The translations under genes and the position numbers were made by a program. A stretch of 64,000 nucleotides of DNA from Agathobaculum sp. Marseille-P7918 (lineage in GTDB: Bacteria > Bacillota > Clostridia > Oscillospirales > Butyricicoccaceae), in contig NZ_UYYD01000001.1 in the NCBI RefSeq assembly GCF_900625105.1, forward strand, positions 558,001 to 622,000, given 5' to 3'. Positions 54,692 through 63,717 of the stretch are shown here, one piece after another. Below the pieces are notes generated by a model. It saw only the letters and a list, made by a program, of their open reading frames with translations. It was not told the origin of the DNA and searched no databases. The number at the start of each line of letters is the position of its first letter. Position 1 is the stretch's first letter.

Positions 54692-57600
54692 CTATTCGTT
54701 CGCCAGCCGCTGCAAAATAAGCACTGCCTGCTGGTGAGTGATCGGCGCCTCTGGGCGGAAAGTCCCGTCTCCATACCCTTTCAAAATCCCTTGCGCTGCC
54801 ATGCCAGCAATCACATCATGCGCCCAGTGGCTATCCGATACATCCCGGAATGACTGCTCACCTACTTTCGAGTGATCCTTTGCCAATGCAGACGCAATGA
54901 CACAAAACTCTGCACGGGTGATTTTTTCCTGCGGACGATAGCTGCCGTCCGCATAGCCATTGAGCAGACCGCGATCGTGCAGCTTGGCCAGCGCATCCGC
55001 CTGCGTACTGCCCGGCGTTATGTCGGTAAACCGCGACAGATCCGGTTGCTCCGCCGCGCTCTGGTCTACCAAGCTGTCCGCCAGCAATGCCGCGACTTCG
55101 CCGCGGGTGATCGGCGTTTTATCACTCGACGCCGGAATATCGTTTCGCAGCTGCGGCGTCACCTTGCCCGTATCTGCGTCTACATACGCAGAAAACGGAT
55201 ATTGCACGCTAGCTGCCGCCGACTTGGTTGTCTGCGCAAACACGGCCGCCTGCTGAAGCATATGCTCCAATTCGTCCGCACACGCTTTGAGGTCATCCTC
55301 AGTGACAGCGAGAATGGCGGCGCGTTCCGCTGCGTAATCCGCCTGCGTTCGTCCTGCGCGCGCCAGCCCTAAGCCGCTCGCGCGCTCCCATTCCGCGTTG
55401 CTGTCAAACTCACTGACCGCGCTGACCTTGAATCCCGTCAATTCGCTCGGCGCCAGTTGCAGCGTACGCAGAAATGCCGCTGCACCTCGAAATACCGCGA
55501 CTGCTTCATCCACGCTCACGCCGCCGGAAGACACCATAGTCACGCCGTTTGGTTCAAAGCGCAGCCCCGCACCGTACGCACCGCGCCGATCGCGCAGCTC
55601 GGGCAACATATACTTTGCCGTCAAAGCCGCGCTCAGCACATCGTATACCGCCATATTGTCCGGCTTGTTTTCAAATGCCCCGACCAACATCACATGGTTG
55701 GAAGCCTGCGTATTGGTGGATATCACCAGCGCGCTCGGCCAGCCCTGCGGCAGCCATTGGCACGAAGATGCTCCCGTCCCTGCGGGCAGCGCAGCAAGGT
55801 AAGCCGCAGCGGCTTGCCGGAAATCACTGTAATCCGCACGACTGCCGGTGAACTCAGCTGCAACACCGGTACGCTGCAGTGCGCCATCCAGCAAAGTACG
55901 CATGCTCGTGAGCAGCGCCGCATCGCCGTCCGGATTGGCCGCCGCCGTATCAATGAAAGCCTTATATGACATGGATGCACCGACGAAGCCCGCCGGAATG
56001 CTGTCCATGAACCGGTTGGGCTGAGTGCTAGCCTGCAACATCATACTGTATTCATAGTAGTAGGGGTCACTGTACAGCGCACGCAGCGCGCTCTTCCGCT
56101 CGCTCAGAAAGTCACGCAACGCAGCCGTATCTGTAAGCGGCGGGCTTTGCAGCCACGCGGTAAGTGCCTGCACAGTCTCCCCCATCTTGCCCGCTTCCCC
56201 AGATCCACCGAGGATCAGCGCTGGGTGCAGCGTATCCGGATCGTCATACCGCTCGCCCGAAGTCATCCCCAGATAACCGGACAGACCCGCCGCCTGCATG
56301 CGGTCGTTCAGGAATTCACACAACAGGCACCACAGCGTGGCATCCTCGTTTTTGACCTCAACCGGAAAGTATAACGAAAAGGACGGTGTCTGGCTCTGTG
56401 CTTCCTCGTTAAGATAATACGTCACACCATCTACAGTCTCGTTTATCTGGTTCATCGAGAACGGATCATCCGCAAAATCTTTCAGATCCAGCATCGGCAG
56501 GCGGGCAAGCACAGCCGGATCATCCGGCTGGTCCAGCCACGCGTTAAAATCCTCGGTGTCCCGCTTGACCCGTTCCAGTTCCGACGCGGTCAGCTGCGGG
56601 TCGTAAGTTTTCGATTGCGTCGCGCCGTTACCCGAAACCACAAGGGTCTGATACGAGCTGTCCATCCATTCAGCAGCCAGTGTCTTGAAGTAGTCTGGAT
56701 CGTTCCGCAGGCCGGTGATCACATCCGCACGGCCAACACAGGCCAGCGGTTTCTCCGCATAGGCAAAGCCCGTAAACACTTCCTCGCGTCCGAACTGCTG
56801 CGCCTCTTCCTGTTGGTCGAGCGCGTCGTTCAGCATATCAGACGGGATGCCATTTTGCGCGATATCGGCAAGCACCTGCTGCATCGCCGTGGCTGCCGCA
56901 TCTTTCTGCGCGATCGGCACCTGCGACAGAATGACACCGACATTGTAGACTCCGCCCGCATTGCCGCCTACGGTATAGGCCAATGCGTCCGGAAATTGCG
57001 TGCGAAGCATTTGCTGCATACAGGTTACCAGCGCGCCCCATGCCTCGGACTTTTTGCTGTCCAGCAGACTTGGGCCATGCGCCATAAAACCAATATCGAC
57101 CGTCTGTGTCGTTTCGGTGACATAATACTCCTGCACCAGCTGAGGCGGCGCGATTGGCGCCACGTCAATTTGGATCTTCGGGCGGTTCCGCTCACCCGCT
57201 TGGTCAAGATACTTGTCCAGCATGGCGAGCGTTTTATCAATGTCCTGCTCGCCCGCTGTATAGACCAGCATATTGGAAGGCGTGTAATAAGTATCGTAAA
57301 CCCGCATGACATCCTCATAGGTCAGATCGAGAATGTCCGGGATCGCTCCACCCGAATCAAACGTCGGCGAGGTATCCCCGTACAGGTTTTCGTACAGTTG
57401 ACTGGATACAAAGTTCAGTGAGTTCTGCGCGGTATCCAAATTGCGCAAGCGCAACTCGCTGTACACAATGCCATTATATTGCGCTTTGCCGGTCACCCAT
57501 TCGGTGCGGATGCCCTGCTGCTTGAAAATATTCGGCTCGGTGCGCAGGCGTGGAAACAGCACGCAAGTGGTGTAGATATCTGCAAGGTTGTAGAAATCCT

Positions 57601-58009
57601 GCTCATCCGTAGTGGAGAACACATAAGTCGTATAATCCTCACTTGTATAGGCGTTGATTTCCTGTGCAACCGAGCTATTCTGCAAAATATGCATTAGGTC
57701 GTTTAAGGGATACTGTTCGCTGCCGCACAGCAGCGAATGTTCAAGGACATGGTTCGCACCTTTGCTGTCCTCAGGCGGCGTGCGGAAGCCGACGGCAAAC
57801 TCGCGCGTTTCGCTGCCATTGTCCAGCCACACTACCTGAGCGCCCGTATCTGTGTGCTCGAGCAGATGATAGGTGCCGCCATCCGCTTGCTGCGTCCGAA
57901 GTTCTGTAAAATCATTATCTGGCCCCCTACTAGCTGCAAACGCCCGCGCCGGCCATACCGGCACAAACAATGCTGCCACAAGTACCCATGCTGTCATCTT
58001 TTTGAACAT
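54692..58009 (-). CDS. Exported M16C (PreP/falcilysin-like) zinc metallopeptidase with S-layer domains
   Basis: A 1105-residue protein. Residues 1-27 form a signal peptide (KK start, hydrophobic core, AFAAS end). The M16 peptidase region covers about 30-930: inverted zinc motif H87-V-L-E90-H91 in GANHVLEHSLLCGS, distal glutamate E124 in NAYTSEDYT, then the four-domain M16C layout with FSLYFPVEV and LRDRRGAYGAG. Residues about 950-1105 hold SLH repeats (GLLNGYADGSYRPQEKITRA, GILKGYGDGTFRPEAPITHQ). M16C enzymes degrade peptides in a closed chamber; here the chamber would be tethered to the cell wall. The start at 58009 lies after a GGGGTGG site. Confidence 0.92.
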   Translation of the reverse strand: MFKKMTAWVLVAALFVPVWPARAFAASRGPDNDFTELRTQQADGGTYHLLEHTDTGAQVVWLDNGSETREFAVGFRTPPEDSKGANHVLEHSLLCGSEQYPLNDLMHILQNSSVAQEINAYTSEDYTTYVFSTTDEQDFYNLADIYTTCVLFPRLRTEPNIFKQQGIRTEWVTGKAQYNGIVYSELRLRNLDTAQNSLNFVSSQLYENLYGDTSPTFDSGGAIPDILDLTYEDVMRVYDTYYTPSNMLVYTAGEQDIDKTLAMLDKYLDQAGERNRPKIQIDVAPIAPPQLVQEYYVTETTQTVDIGFMAHGPSLLDSKKSEAWGALVTCMQQMLRTQFPDALAYTVGGNAGGVYNVGVILSQVPIAQKDAAATAMQQVLADIAQNGIPSDMLNDALDQQEEAQQFGREEVFTGFAYAEKPLACVGRADVITGLRNDPDYFKTLAAEWMDSSYQTLVVSGNGATQSKTYDPQLTASELERVKRDTEDFNAWLDQPDDPAVLARLPMLDLKDFADDPFSMNQINETVDGVTYYLNEEAQSQTPSFSLYFPVEVKNEDATLWCLLCEFLNDRMQAAGLSGYLGMTSGERYDDPDTLHPALILGGSGEAGKMGETVQALTAWLQSPPLTDTAALRDFLSERKSALRALYSDPYYYEYSMMLQASTQPNRFMDSIPAGFVGASMSYKAFIDTAAANPDGDAALLTSMRTLLDGALQRTGVAAEFTGSRADYSDFRQAAAAYLAALPAGTGASSCQWLPQGWPSALVISTNTQASNHVMLVGAFENKPDNMAVYDVLSAALTAKYMLPELRDRRGAYGAGLRFEPNGVTMVSSGGVSVDEAVAVFRGAAAFLRTLQLAPSELTGFKVSAVSEFDSNAEWERASGLGLARAGRTQADYAAERAAILAVTEDDLKACADELEHMLQQAAVFAQTTKSAAASVQYPFSAYVDADTGKVTPQLRNDIPASSDKTPITRGEVAALLADSLVDQSAAEQPDLSRFTDITPGSTQADALAKLHDRGLLNGYADGSYRPQEKITRAEFCVIASALAKDHSKVGEQSFRDVSDSHWAHDVIAGMAAQGILKGYGDGTFRPEAPITHQQAVLILQRLANE

Positions 58010-58026
58010 GCAATCCACCCCATTCT

Positions 58027-58088
58027 CTAACTGTATTATTTGTAATAGTACAGTTAGTATATTATCATAAGAGCGTATGCCTGTCAAC
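58027..58088 (-). promoter_or_regulatory. Promoter and operator of the M16C-SLH gene
   Basis: On the minus strand TTGACA (plus-strand 58083-58088), a 16-bp spacer and GATAAT (58061-58066). A 31-bp dyad at 58027-58057 with outer arms CTAACTGTA and TACAGTTAG and inner TATT/AATA overlaps the expected transcription start. A repressor site is the likely meaning; the protein is unknown. Confidence 0.65.
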
Positions 58089-58253
58089 TGCGATAGCCAG
58101 CGTCATCCCGTTTACGGGCCATATCCATGCCGCATACATGCAACGCCTCTGTTTATAAGAGCCGCTACATCAAAAATGGTTCATTGGATCGCTTCCAGGA
58201 AGTATCCTATCATAAGTTCTGTTTACCCATAAAACCAGAATCAACAAAAAGAA

Positions 58254-58269
58254 GGAGCCATCAGGCTCC
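58254..58269 (-). terminator. Terminator of the helicase gene
   Basis: GGAGCC-ATCA-GGCTCC hairpin followed on the minus strand by TTCTTTTTG, 77 bases after the helicase stop. Confidence 0.7.
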
Positions 58270-58345
58270 CTCCTCATCACTGTTTCGTTTCCGGAATCCC
58301 ACGATCTCTAACATTCCTTTTCTTCACATCCTATCTGTTCTTAAT

Positions 58346-60820
58346 TTAAACCTTCGAAATGTCTGACTGCAAAAGACCATCATATCTCTCTGCAACTCCC
58401 AGTAACTGCCCAATCAGTTGAGTATGCTGCATCCCCCAATACTCTGCATCGCACACAAGAATCAAACGCCGTTTTGCGCGACTGACAGCGGTATTGATGA
58501 CACATTTTCCATTGCTCTCCAACCGGTCGGAATCAGTAAACCATTTATCCAGAGTATCTACAACGCTGAATAATACTGTATCCCATTCTCTTCCCTGCGA
58601 GCCATGTACCGTTAAAACCTTATCTTCCCAACCTGACGAACGCGGTAACAAATTCCGTATCGCATCCCGCTGATTTTTGTATGGCGTAATCACCCCGATC
58701 TGTTCATTGGGATGCGATTGGATGTAAGAAGCGATTGCACGGCATTCCGCCGGACTGGTACGCTTTTTCACTTTTTCCTGCGAAGCTGCAGCGTGCAAAA
58801 CGAAAATATCCGTCTTATGCGCAGGGTTGCCATAAAACGAACTGGAATATACCGTTTTGGCCAGAACCTTAGCCAGCGCTTCCCCAAAACGGTAAGTATG
58901 TGTCAAATCAAAACGCTTCAATTGTTCAAACCGCGCAGGCAGATGCATTAAATATGTATTCGCAATCTGTAAAATTGATTGTGTGAAAATTTCCTCTGCA
59001 AACAACGCAGATTGTGCCCACAAGCAAACATTTGGCTCCCCGCCTTCCTGCATATCTGCATCAGGCATTTCACAAACCGGCGGTAGCTGCATATGGTCTC
59101 CCAAAAATGTCACCGGACAAGCGTAAGCAAGCAGTGCAGCACCTTTGATTAGCGAGCAGTACCCTGCCTCGTCCAAAAAGATATGGGCAGGAGCCAATTC
59201 TCCATTCGGCGGCATCCGATATAGACAAGTATCCACAGTTCCCGCCAGCACCAAGCATTCGCGCCAGCGTATGCCATTACCCTGCTCTTCCAAATTTTCT
59301 TTTTGTTGTAGGCAACTGGTTTTTTGCTGCTCTAAGTCTTTTTTGCTCTCCAACAGCGCGGTTTCAGACCACTCACTGCACTCTTCATATTGCGGCCGTT
59401 TGTCCTCCAAAATATTGCGTGCTCGTTCAAGTTGGGTACAAAAAGCCGCCAAATCTGCTGCAAACCATGTTTCCCGCAACTTCTTGGCGGACTGCAGCAA
59501 TGGTTTCCAATACGATGCCCACATCTGCAGTTCTGTTTTGCTATGCGCAATCTCGTTCAGAACCTGCTTCTGTTGCTGCCGGGCATCGGCTTCTTTCTGG
59601 ATATACTCCTTGCGTTCTGCAATCAACTGATGGCTCTGCGCACGCACTTCATCCAACTCGTGCATTTCTGTTTGAAGCGACTGCATCAATTTTTCCCTAC
59701 GCCCAGCGAATAGCCATTTTCGCCAACCGTTGTTGTATAATCGTACCTGTCTTGTGAAATCTACCACATTTGCTGTATGCTTTTTCTCTTTTGTCTGGCA
59801 GGTCTCCAGTTCTGCAAGTGCCAAATATCCTCTTCCCTGCCATTCGATACATTCCTGTTCTAATCTATCGAGTTCCGATATTTGCTGCTGCATTCGTTTC
59901 TGCCAATCCGGCAATGCACGTTCTAGAAAGTCCTGTGCCTTTTCAAAGGATAAAAAATTGCGATATGCTTCTAATTTGTCCAGTTGTTCTTGATTTGCAG
60001 CAATTTCAGCTTCTATCTGCAATAACTGCGCCTGTACTTCCCCATGCAATTTCGCTTTATCCGTTTGTTCGCACACTTCACTGTATTGACTTTTAAACGC
60101 CCGAGAAGGCACTCCTAAGCGAAGCACCTTTCGCAATGAAATTCCAGCTTCCTGTAAAATCGGCAAGACACCATACAACATCTGCTCAACTGCATTATTG
60201 GTCGGTGCCGTAATCCAAATTCGCTTTTGAGCCTGAACATACGCCAGAATACACCGTGCTAAAACAAACTGTGTTTTCCCCGTACCCGGCGCACCCCAAA
60301 TGTAGGAAAATGGCTGCGATAACGCTGCTGCAACAGCATTTTTCTGTTCCTCGGAAGCCTGAGATGACAAAGCTGCATCCTTCGGCATCGGAACCGAACA
60401 GGATTGTGTAGGCAGCGCAATTCGCAGTCCATAACTGCGATACCAGTCTTCCACCCGTTTCACCAAAAACCGCAAATCCGAGATTACAGTTATCTTATGT
60501 ATCGGAGTATCTGCCAACACTTGCCGCAACTCATCCAATGGACGCACGATTAACTCATTGGTTTGCTCACAATATTCTGTTGGCTTGATTTGCTCTTGTG
60601 TGTATATCTTATTCTCGATCCGCACCTGCACCGTATCCGCATATGAAAGCAAAGATCGCAAAGTTAGCACAAAATGCGATCCTTCTTGTCTTATTTTCAA
60701 AACTCGATACTCAATCAATCCGCGCTGATGTTCCGTCAGGTATTGATAATAACTTTTAGAGCCTTGTATCGCAGCTTGCGCATAAGATTTCAAGTATTCC
60801 TGCACACAAAATTCCTCCAC
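58346..60820 (-). CDS. Upf1-like superfamily 1 helicase
   Basis: An 824-residue SF1B helicase. N-terminal 150 residues are helicase-associated; Walker A GAPGTGKT at 176-183; motif Ia-type TAPTNNAVEQ at 205-214; a long coiled coil (about 255-515) inserted between the motifs; Walker B DEAG at 550-553; motif III GDHMQLPPV at 574-582; motif V VHGSQGREWDTV near 740; and motif VI VNTAVSRAKRRL near 775. Such helicases unwind RNA or DNA and are frequent in defence loci. Composition is more AT-rich than the core genes. It stands alone between the S-layer peptidase and the XRE/SLOG pair; no nuclease partner adjoins it. Confidence 0.88.
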   Translation of the reverse strand: MEEFCVQEYLKSYAQAAIQGSKSYYQYLTEHQRGLIEYRVLKIRQEGSHFVLTLRSLLSYADTVQVRIENKIYTQEQIKPTEYCEQTNELIVRPLDELRQVLADTPIHKITVISDLRFLVKRVEDWYRSYGLRIALPTQSCSVPMPKDAALSSQASEEQKNAVAAALSQPFSYIWGAPGTGKTQFVLARCILAYVQAQKRIWITAPTNNAVEQMLYGVLPILQEAGISLRKVLRLGVPSRAFKSQYSEVCEQTDKAKLHGEVQAQLLQIEAEIAANQEQLDKLEAYRNFLSFEKAQDFLERALPDWQKRMQQQISELDRLEQECIEWQGRGYLALAELETCQTKEKKHTANVVDFTRQVRLYNNGWRKWLFAGRREKLMQSLQTEMHELDEVRAQSHQLIAERKEYIQKEADARQQQKQVLNEIAHSKTELQMWASYWKPLLQSAKKLRETWFAADLAAFCTQLERARNILEDKRPQYEECSEWSETALLESKKDLEQQKTSCLQQKENLEEQGNGIRWRECLVLAGTVDTCLYRMPPNGELAPAHIFLDEAGYCSLIKGAALLAYACPVTFLGDHMQLPPVCEMPDADMQEGGEPNVCLWAQSALFAEEIFTQSILQIANTYLMHLPARFEQLKRFDLTHTYRFGEALAKVLAKTVYSSSFYGNPAHKTDIFVLHAAASQEKVKKRTSPAECRAIASYIQSHPNEQIGVITPYKNQRDAIRNLLPRSSGWEDKVLTVHGSQGREWDTVLFSVVDTLDKWFTDSDRLESNGKCVINTAVSRAKRRLILVCDAEYWGMQHTQLIGQLLGVAERYDGLLQSDISKV

Positions 60821-61008
60821 ACCCCGGTCGTTTTAGTAACTTTCTCAGCAAAAATCCGATTGTTGTCGCTATCGACGCATCGCATAATTTACGCGCATCG
60901 GCATTCCTGATGTAATCACGGTTTTAAAAATATGCCCCTTCTCCCAGACAAAGAATTTGTTTTCATTTAGCATAGCATAAACTAGTTGATTTTTCCAGAC
61001 AAAGGCAA

Positions 61009-61038
61009 AGCGGCCTGAACAATCATGTTCAGGCCGCT
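61009..61038 (-). terminator. Intrinsic terminator after the XRE gene
   Basis: A 13-bp perfect stem (AGCGGCCTGAACA and complement) with a 4-base loop; on the minus strand it is followed by a T-rich stretch. Confidence 0.75.
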
Positions 61039-61044
61039 GTTCTT

Positions 61045-61269
61045 TCAGATAAATAAGTCGTCATAAGAAACTGCCAAAATATCCTTCAAGGCTTTCAATT
61101 CATCTGGGTAGATATGCCGTTGCCCAACTTCGATTTTTGCAAAAGCGCTGCGCGTCACATCACAACCATGAATCTGCAGCTGTGCAGCTACTTGTTCCTG
61201 TGAAAGATTGCGCTACATACGCAGTTTACGAATGTTTTGTCCCAAAGCCTTTTCATAGTCCTCATTCAC
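61045..61269 (-). pseudogene. XRE-family regulator with an in-frame amber codon
   Basis: From GTG 61269 (GAGGGG at good spacing) the frame reads NEDYEKALGQNIRKLRM, then TAG at 61213-61215, then RNLSQEQVAAQLQIHGCDV and on through a full helix-turn-helix to TGA at 61045. The stop falls at codon 19 of 74, before the DNA-binding helices. CAG to TAG is the simplest origin. Without it this would be an ordinary repressor. Its operators upstream are still perfect, so inactivation may be recent, or the stop may be a read error. Confidence 0.75.
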
Positions 61270-61281
61270 CGCCAACACCCC

Positions 61282-61301
61282 TCGCACTTATATTGGTGCA
61301 A
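61282..61301. promoter_or_regulatory. Second operator copy near the XRE start
   Basis: This 20-bp site matches 17 of 20 positions of the core of the palindrome at 61331-61362 (GCACTTATAT...GTGCAA). It lies 13 bases ahead of the XRE start codon. Confidence 0.65.
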
Positions 61302-61330
61302 TACATATTGTATTTTATTCGATGAATGCG

Positions 61331-61362
61331 TTAGAATTGCACTTATATAAGTGCAATTCTAA
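61331..61362. promoter_or_regulatory. Perfect 32-bp palindromic operator
   Basis: Arms TTAGAATTGCACTTAT and its exact complement meet with no loop. It lies 20 bases before the SLOG gene start and in the divergent gap with the XRE gene. Confidence 0.85.
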
Positions 61363-61381
61363 AATATAGGGAGACACAGAA

Positions 61382-61855
61382 ATGAATAGATTACACGCCT
61401 GCTGCTTCACCGGTCATCGCGACATCCCACCAGAAATCCTACCAACACTCGCCGCAAAATTGGAAGCTATAGTTCTTGAACTGATTGCAGATGGCATTCG
61501 ATACTTTTACGCTGGCGGAGCACTGGGTTTCGACACACTGGCCGCCGAGACCGTACTGCAACTGCGTGACCAATTTCCGCAAATCCGGCTTATTTTGGCG
61601 ATTCCCTGCCGCGAGCAAACCCGCGGATGGTCTACTACGTCAATCAACCGATATGGACACATCTTGCACCGCGCGAACGAAGTGATTTACACCTCCGAAC
61701 ATTACACCCGCGGCTGCATGCAGCGCCGCAACCGATTTATGGTTGACCACAGTGCTGTTTGCGTGGCATACTGCACCCGCTCGACCGGCGGCAGCGCATA
61801 TACGCCGCAATACGCCCGCAAATTCGGTCTGCGCATCCTGCTGCTCAACATGTAA
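61382..61855 (+). CDS. SLOG-family (DUF1273/YpsA-like) nucleotide-binding protein
   Basis: A 157-residue Rossmann-like protein: CCFTGHRD at 7-14 and GGALGFDTLAAE at 45-56, the SLOG superfamily pattern for a nucleotide or nucleotide-derived ligand, then MQRRNRFMVDHSAVCVAY. The family includes the YpsA protein and stress- or defence-related sensors. GGGAGA precedes the start. It is divergent from the XRE gene across the palindromic operators, so that repressor likely controlled it. Confidence 0.87.
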   Translation: MNRLHACCFTGHRDIPPEILPTLAAKLEAIVLELIADGIRYFYAGGALGFDTLAAETVLQLRDQFPQIRLILAIPCREQTRGWSTTSINRYGHILHRANEVIYTSEHYTRGCMQRRNRFMVDHSAVCVAYCTRSTGGSAYTPQYARKFGLRILLLNM

Positions 61856-61895
61856 AAAAGCAGTCTCCCAACACTGGTTGGAGAGGCTGCTTTTT
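61855..61895. terminator. Bidirectional intrinsic terminator
   Basis: A long stem (AAAAAGCAG and CTCCCAAC parts pairing with GTTGGAGAG and CTGCTTTTT, one bulge) with a 4-base loop lies between the converging SLOG and integrase genes. Confidence 0.85.
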
Positions 61896-61898
61896 GCT

Positions 61899-63068
61899 CT
61901 ATTTCACTTGTTTTCGCTTTTTCCGCCCACCGCCCTGCCGCAGACTCTGCGCGACCGCCTCGATCGTCTGCTCGTGCGTCGTATCCAGCAGATGCGTGTA
62001 GATCATGGACGTTGTCGCGACCGTACTGTGCCCCAGTGAGCGGCTGATGTTGTAGATCGTCGCGCCGGAGTAGTTTGCAAGCGTCGCAAAGGTATGCCGT
62101 AATCCATGCAAGGTCAGCTTGGGCAGATGGTTCCGGCGGATGAACGTGCTGAACGTCTCGGTCAGATAATTCGGCCGATACGGCTCGCCGTTTGGCCAAG
62201 TCAGCACATAGCCCGTATCCTGATACTCCTTGCCAAACAGCAGCCGGTTCTCGCGCTGCCGCCGCCGTTCAGCCTGCAGTACGCGCACGACTTTCTCCGG
62301 CATGTGCAGCAGCCGGGTCGAGGAACGGTTTTTGGTGTCCTTTTCGATCACTTGCGAACCGGCCATGGTGCGGGCGCGGTGCACACACAAGGTTTTGCCC
62401 TGAAAATCCACATCCTTCCACCGCAGGCCGCACATTTCCTCGCGGCGCAGGCCGAGATACCCGGCCAGATACACGACCGGCTCGAGCTTATCGCCCTCAA
62501 CCGCATCCAGCAAGCGACGCAGCGAGGCGACGTCGTAAAACTGCGGTTCGGGCCGCTTGAATTTTGGCGGCTCGACGCGGTCGGTCGGGTTGCGGGCGAG
62601 CACGTCCTGCATGACCGCGATGCGAAGCGCATTGCGCAGCAGATCGTAGTGCTTGCGTGCGGTGTTGGGCGACAGGCCGCAGTCATGGCACAGGTAGGCG
62701 TAATACTGCTGGATGCGCTGCGGCGACAGCGATTGCAGTGGGATCGCGCCCAGCTGCGGGATGATGTGGTTGACGATCATCTGGCTGTACCCATGCACGG
62801 TGGTCGCGGCACGGTTGGGCCGCACAACCGCGTCCATCCAGTAATTCAGCCACTCGGCAACGGTCGTGTCGTTCGGCTTGGTCAGCGCGCCGAAGTCGCG
62901 CTGCACCTCGTGCAGCCGCAGCGCCTTGCGGGCGTCTGTCAGCCGCGCGAATGTGCGGGTCTTTTTGATCTGGTGTCCGTGCGCGTCGCGCCCGAAATCC
63001 AGATTGACATAGTATTTCTTTTTCTCCTCATCGTACGAAATATTGCGCTCGACGCGCGTACGGGACAT
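61899..63068 (-). CDS. Tyrosine site-specific integrase
   Basis: A 389-residue phage/ICE-type integrase: an N-terminal arm-binding domain (about 1-65), SAM-like core-binding domain (66-165) and catalytic domain (175-375) with R208 (GLRREEMCGL), K243/K246 region, H321-x-x-R324 (LHGLRHTFATL), H347 and nucleophile Y357 (MIYTHLL). All catalytic residues are present. It is transcribed away from ssrA, its start 265 bases from the tmRNA 3' end, the usual arrangement for elements inserted in ssrA. Confidence 0.92.
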   Translation of the reverse strand: MSRTRVERNISYDEEKKKYYVNLDFGRDAHGHQIKKTRTFARLTDARKALRLHEVQRDFGALTKPNDTTVAEWLNYWMDAVVRPNRAATTVHGYSQMIVNHIIPQLGAIPLQSLSPQRIQQYYAYLCHDCGLSPNTARKHYDLLRNALRIAVMQDVLARNPTDRVEPPKFKRPEPQFYDVASLRRLLDAVEGDKLEPVVYLAGYLGLRREEMCGLRWKDVDFQGKTLCVHRARTMAGSQVIEKDTKNRSSTRLLHMPEKVVRVLQAERRRQRENRLLFGKEYQDTGYVLTWPNGEPYRPNYLTETFSTFIRRNHLPKLTLHGLRHTFATLANYSGATIYNISRSLGHSTVATTSMIYTHLLDTTHEQTIEAVAQSLRQGGGRKKRKQVK

Positions 63069-63291
63069 ATTGTTTCACCGTGCTTCCCTTATCAAATTGG
63101 GAGCCCGGTGCGGCGGTGCACAGCCGCGCCGGAAAGACGGATACCGGTATCGTCAGGCGCCGGGTTTGTGGCTCTTTCGCCCCGCTCCCCTTGCCTGTTT
63201 ATAGTGTAGCATAAGTTCAAAAAGTAAATCTACCGGAATATCTACCGAAATTTCAAAACAGCGTTTTCTGTTGCAAAAACCGGTTAAAAAC

Positions 63292-63325
63292 AAAAGATAC
63301 CGCCCGGTATCAGGCGGTATCTTTT
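63292..63325 (-). terminator. Intrinsic terminator of ssrA
   Basis: A 13-bp perfect stem (AAAAGATACCGCC and complement) with an 8-base loop, 7 bases past the tmRNA 3' end, followed by T-rich sequence on the minus strand. Confidence 0.85.
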
Positions 63326-63332
63326 GGTATTT

Positions 63333-63687
63333 TGGTGGAGCCGAGGGGAGTTGAACCCCTGTCCGAAAGCACATTCACCGTGACTTCTCCGGGCGCAGTT
63401 TGTCTTTTTGCATTCCCTCCATGACACGCCGGCAAACAGGCTGGTCACTTCAGTAGAGTCATGTTACATGACGGGGGCAACTCTTACCCCGTACACGTTC
63501 ACCACTAATCGACGCCGGGTCTCAAAGCCGTGGTCCTCTCTGAGCCGACGGGCTAAGCCTTAATTAGGCAGCCTGAAGAGTATAATCGTTGTTGTTTAAT
63601 TTATAAACAGTTGGAGCTTTTTACGCAGATCCCCGCTGCGGCCCGCTATCCCGGCTTCAACACCCCCGTCGAACCCGTTACGGCCCC
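63333..63687 (-). ncRNA. ssrA: Transfer-messenger RNA
   Basis: A 355-base tmRNA with encoded CCA. The 5' end GGGGCCG (from 63687) pairs over 7 bp with CGGCTCC at the 3' end; the T arm reads GGTTCAACTCCCC. The tag frame (63596-63564) encodes NNNDYTLQAA followed by TAA; the resume codon upstream is uncertain. With SmpB it rescues stalled ribosomes and marks the products for degradation. The gene is 30 bases downstream of smpB. Its 3' end lies next to an integrase gene yet is intact. Confidence 0.95.
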
Positions 63688-63717
63688 ATTTCGGGTGCAT
63701 CCATCGGATGCGAAAAA

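Noticed and set aside
63333-63360. A second copy of the tmRNA 3' end as the other attachment site.
   Set aside because: I looked for the terminal GGTTCAACTCCCC-type sequence elsewhere in the window and saw none. The other end may lie outside, so no attachment-site pair is annotated.
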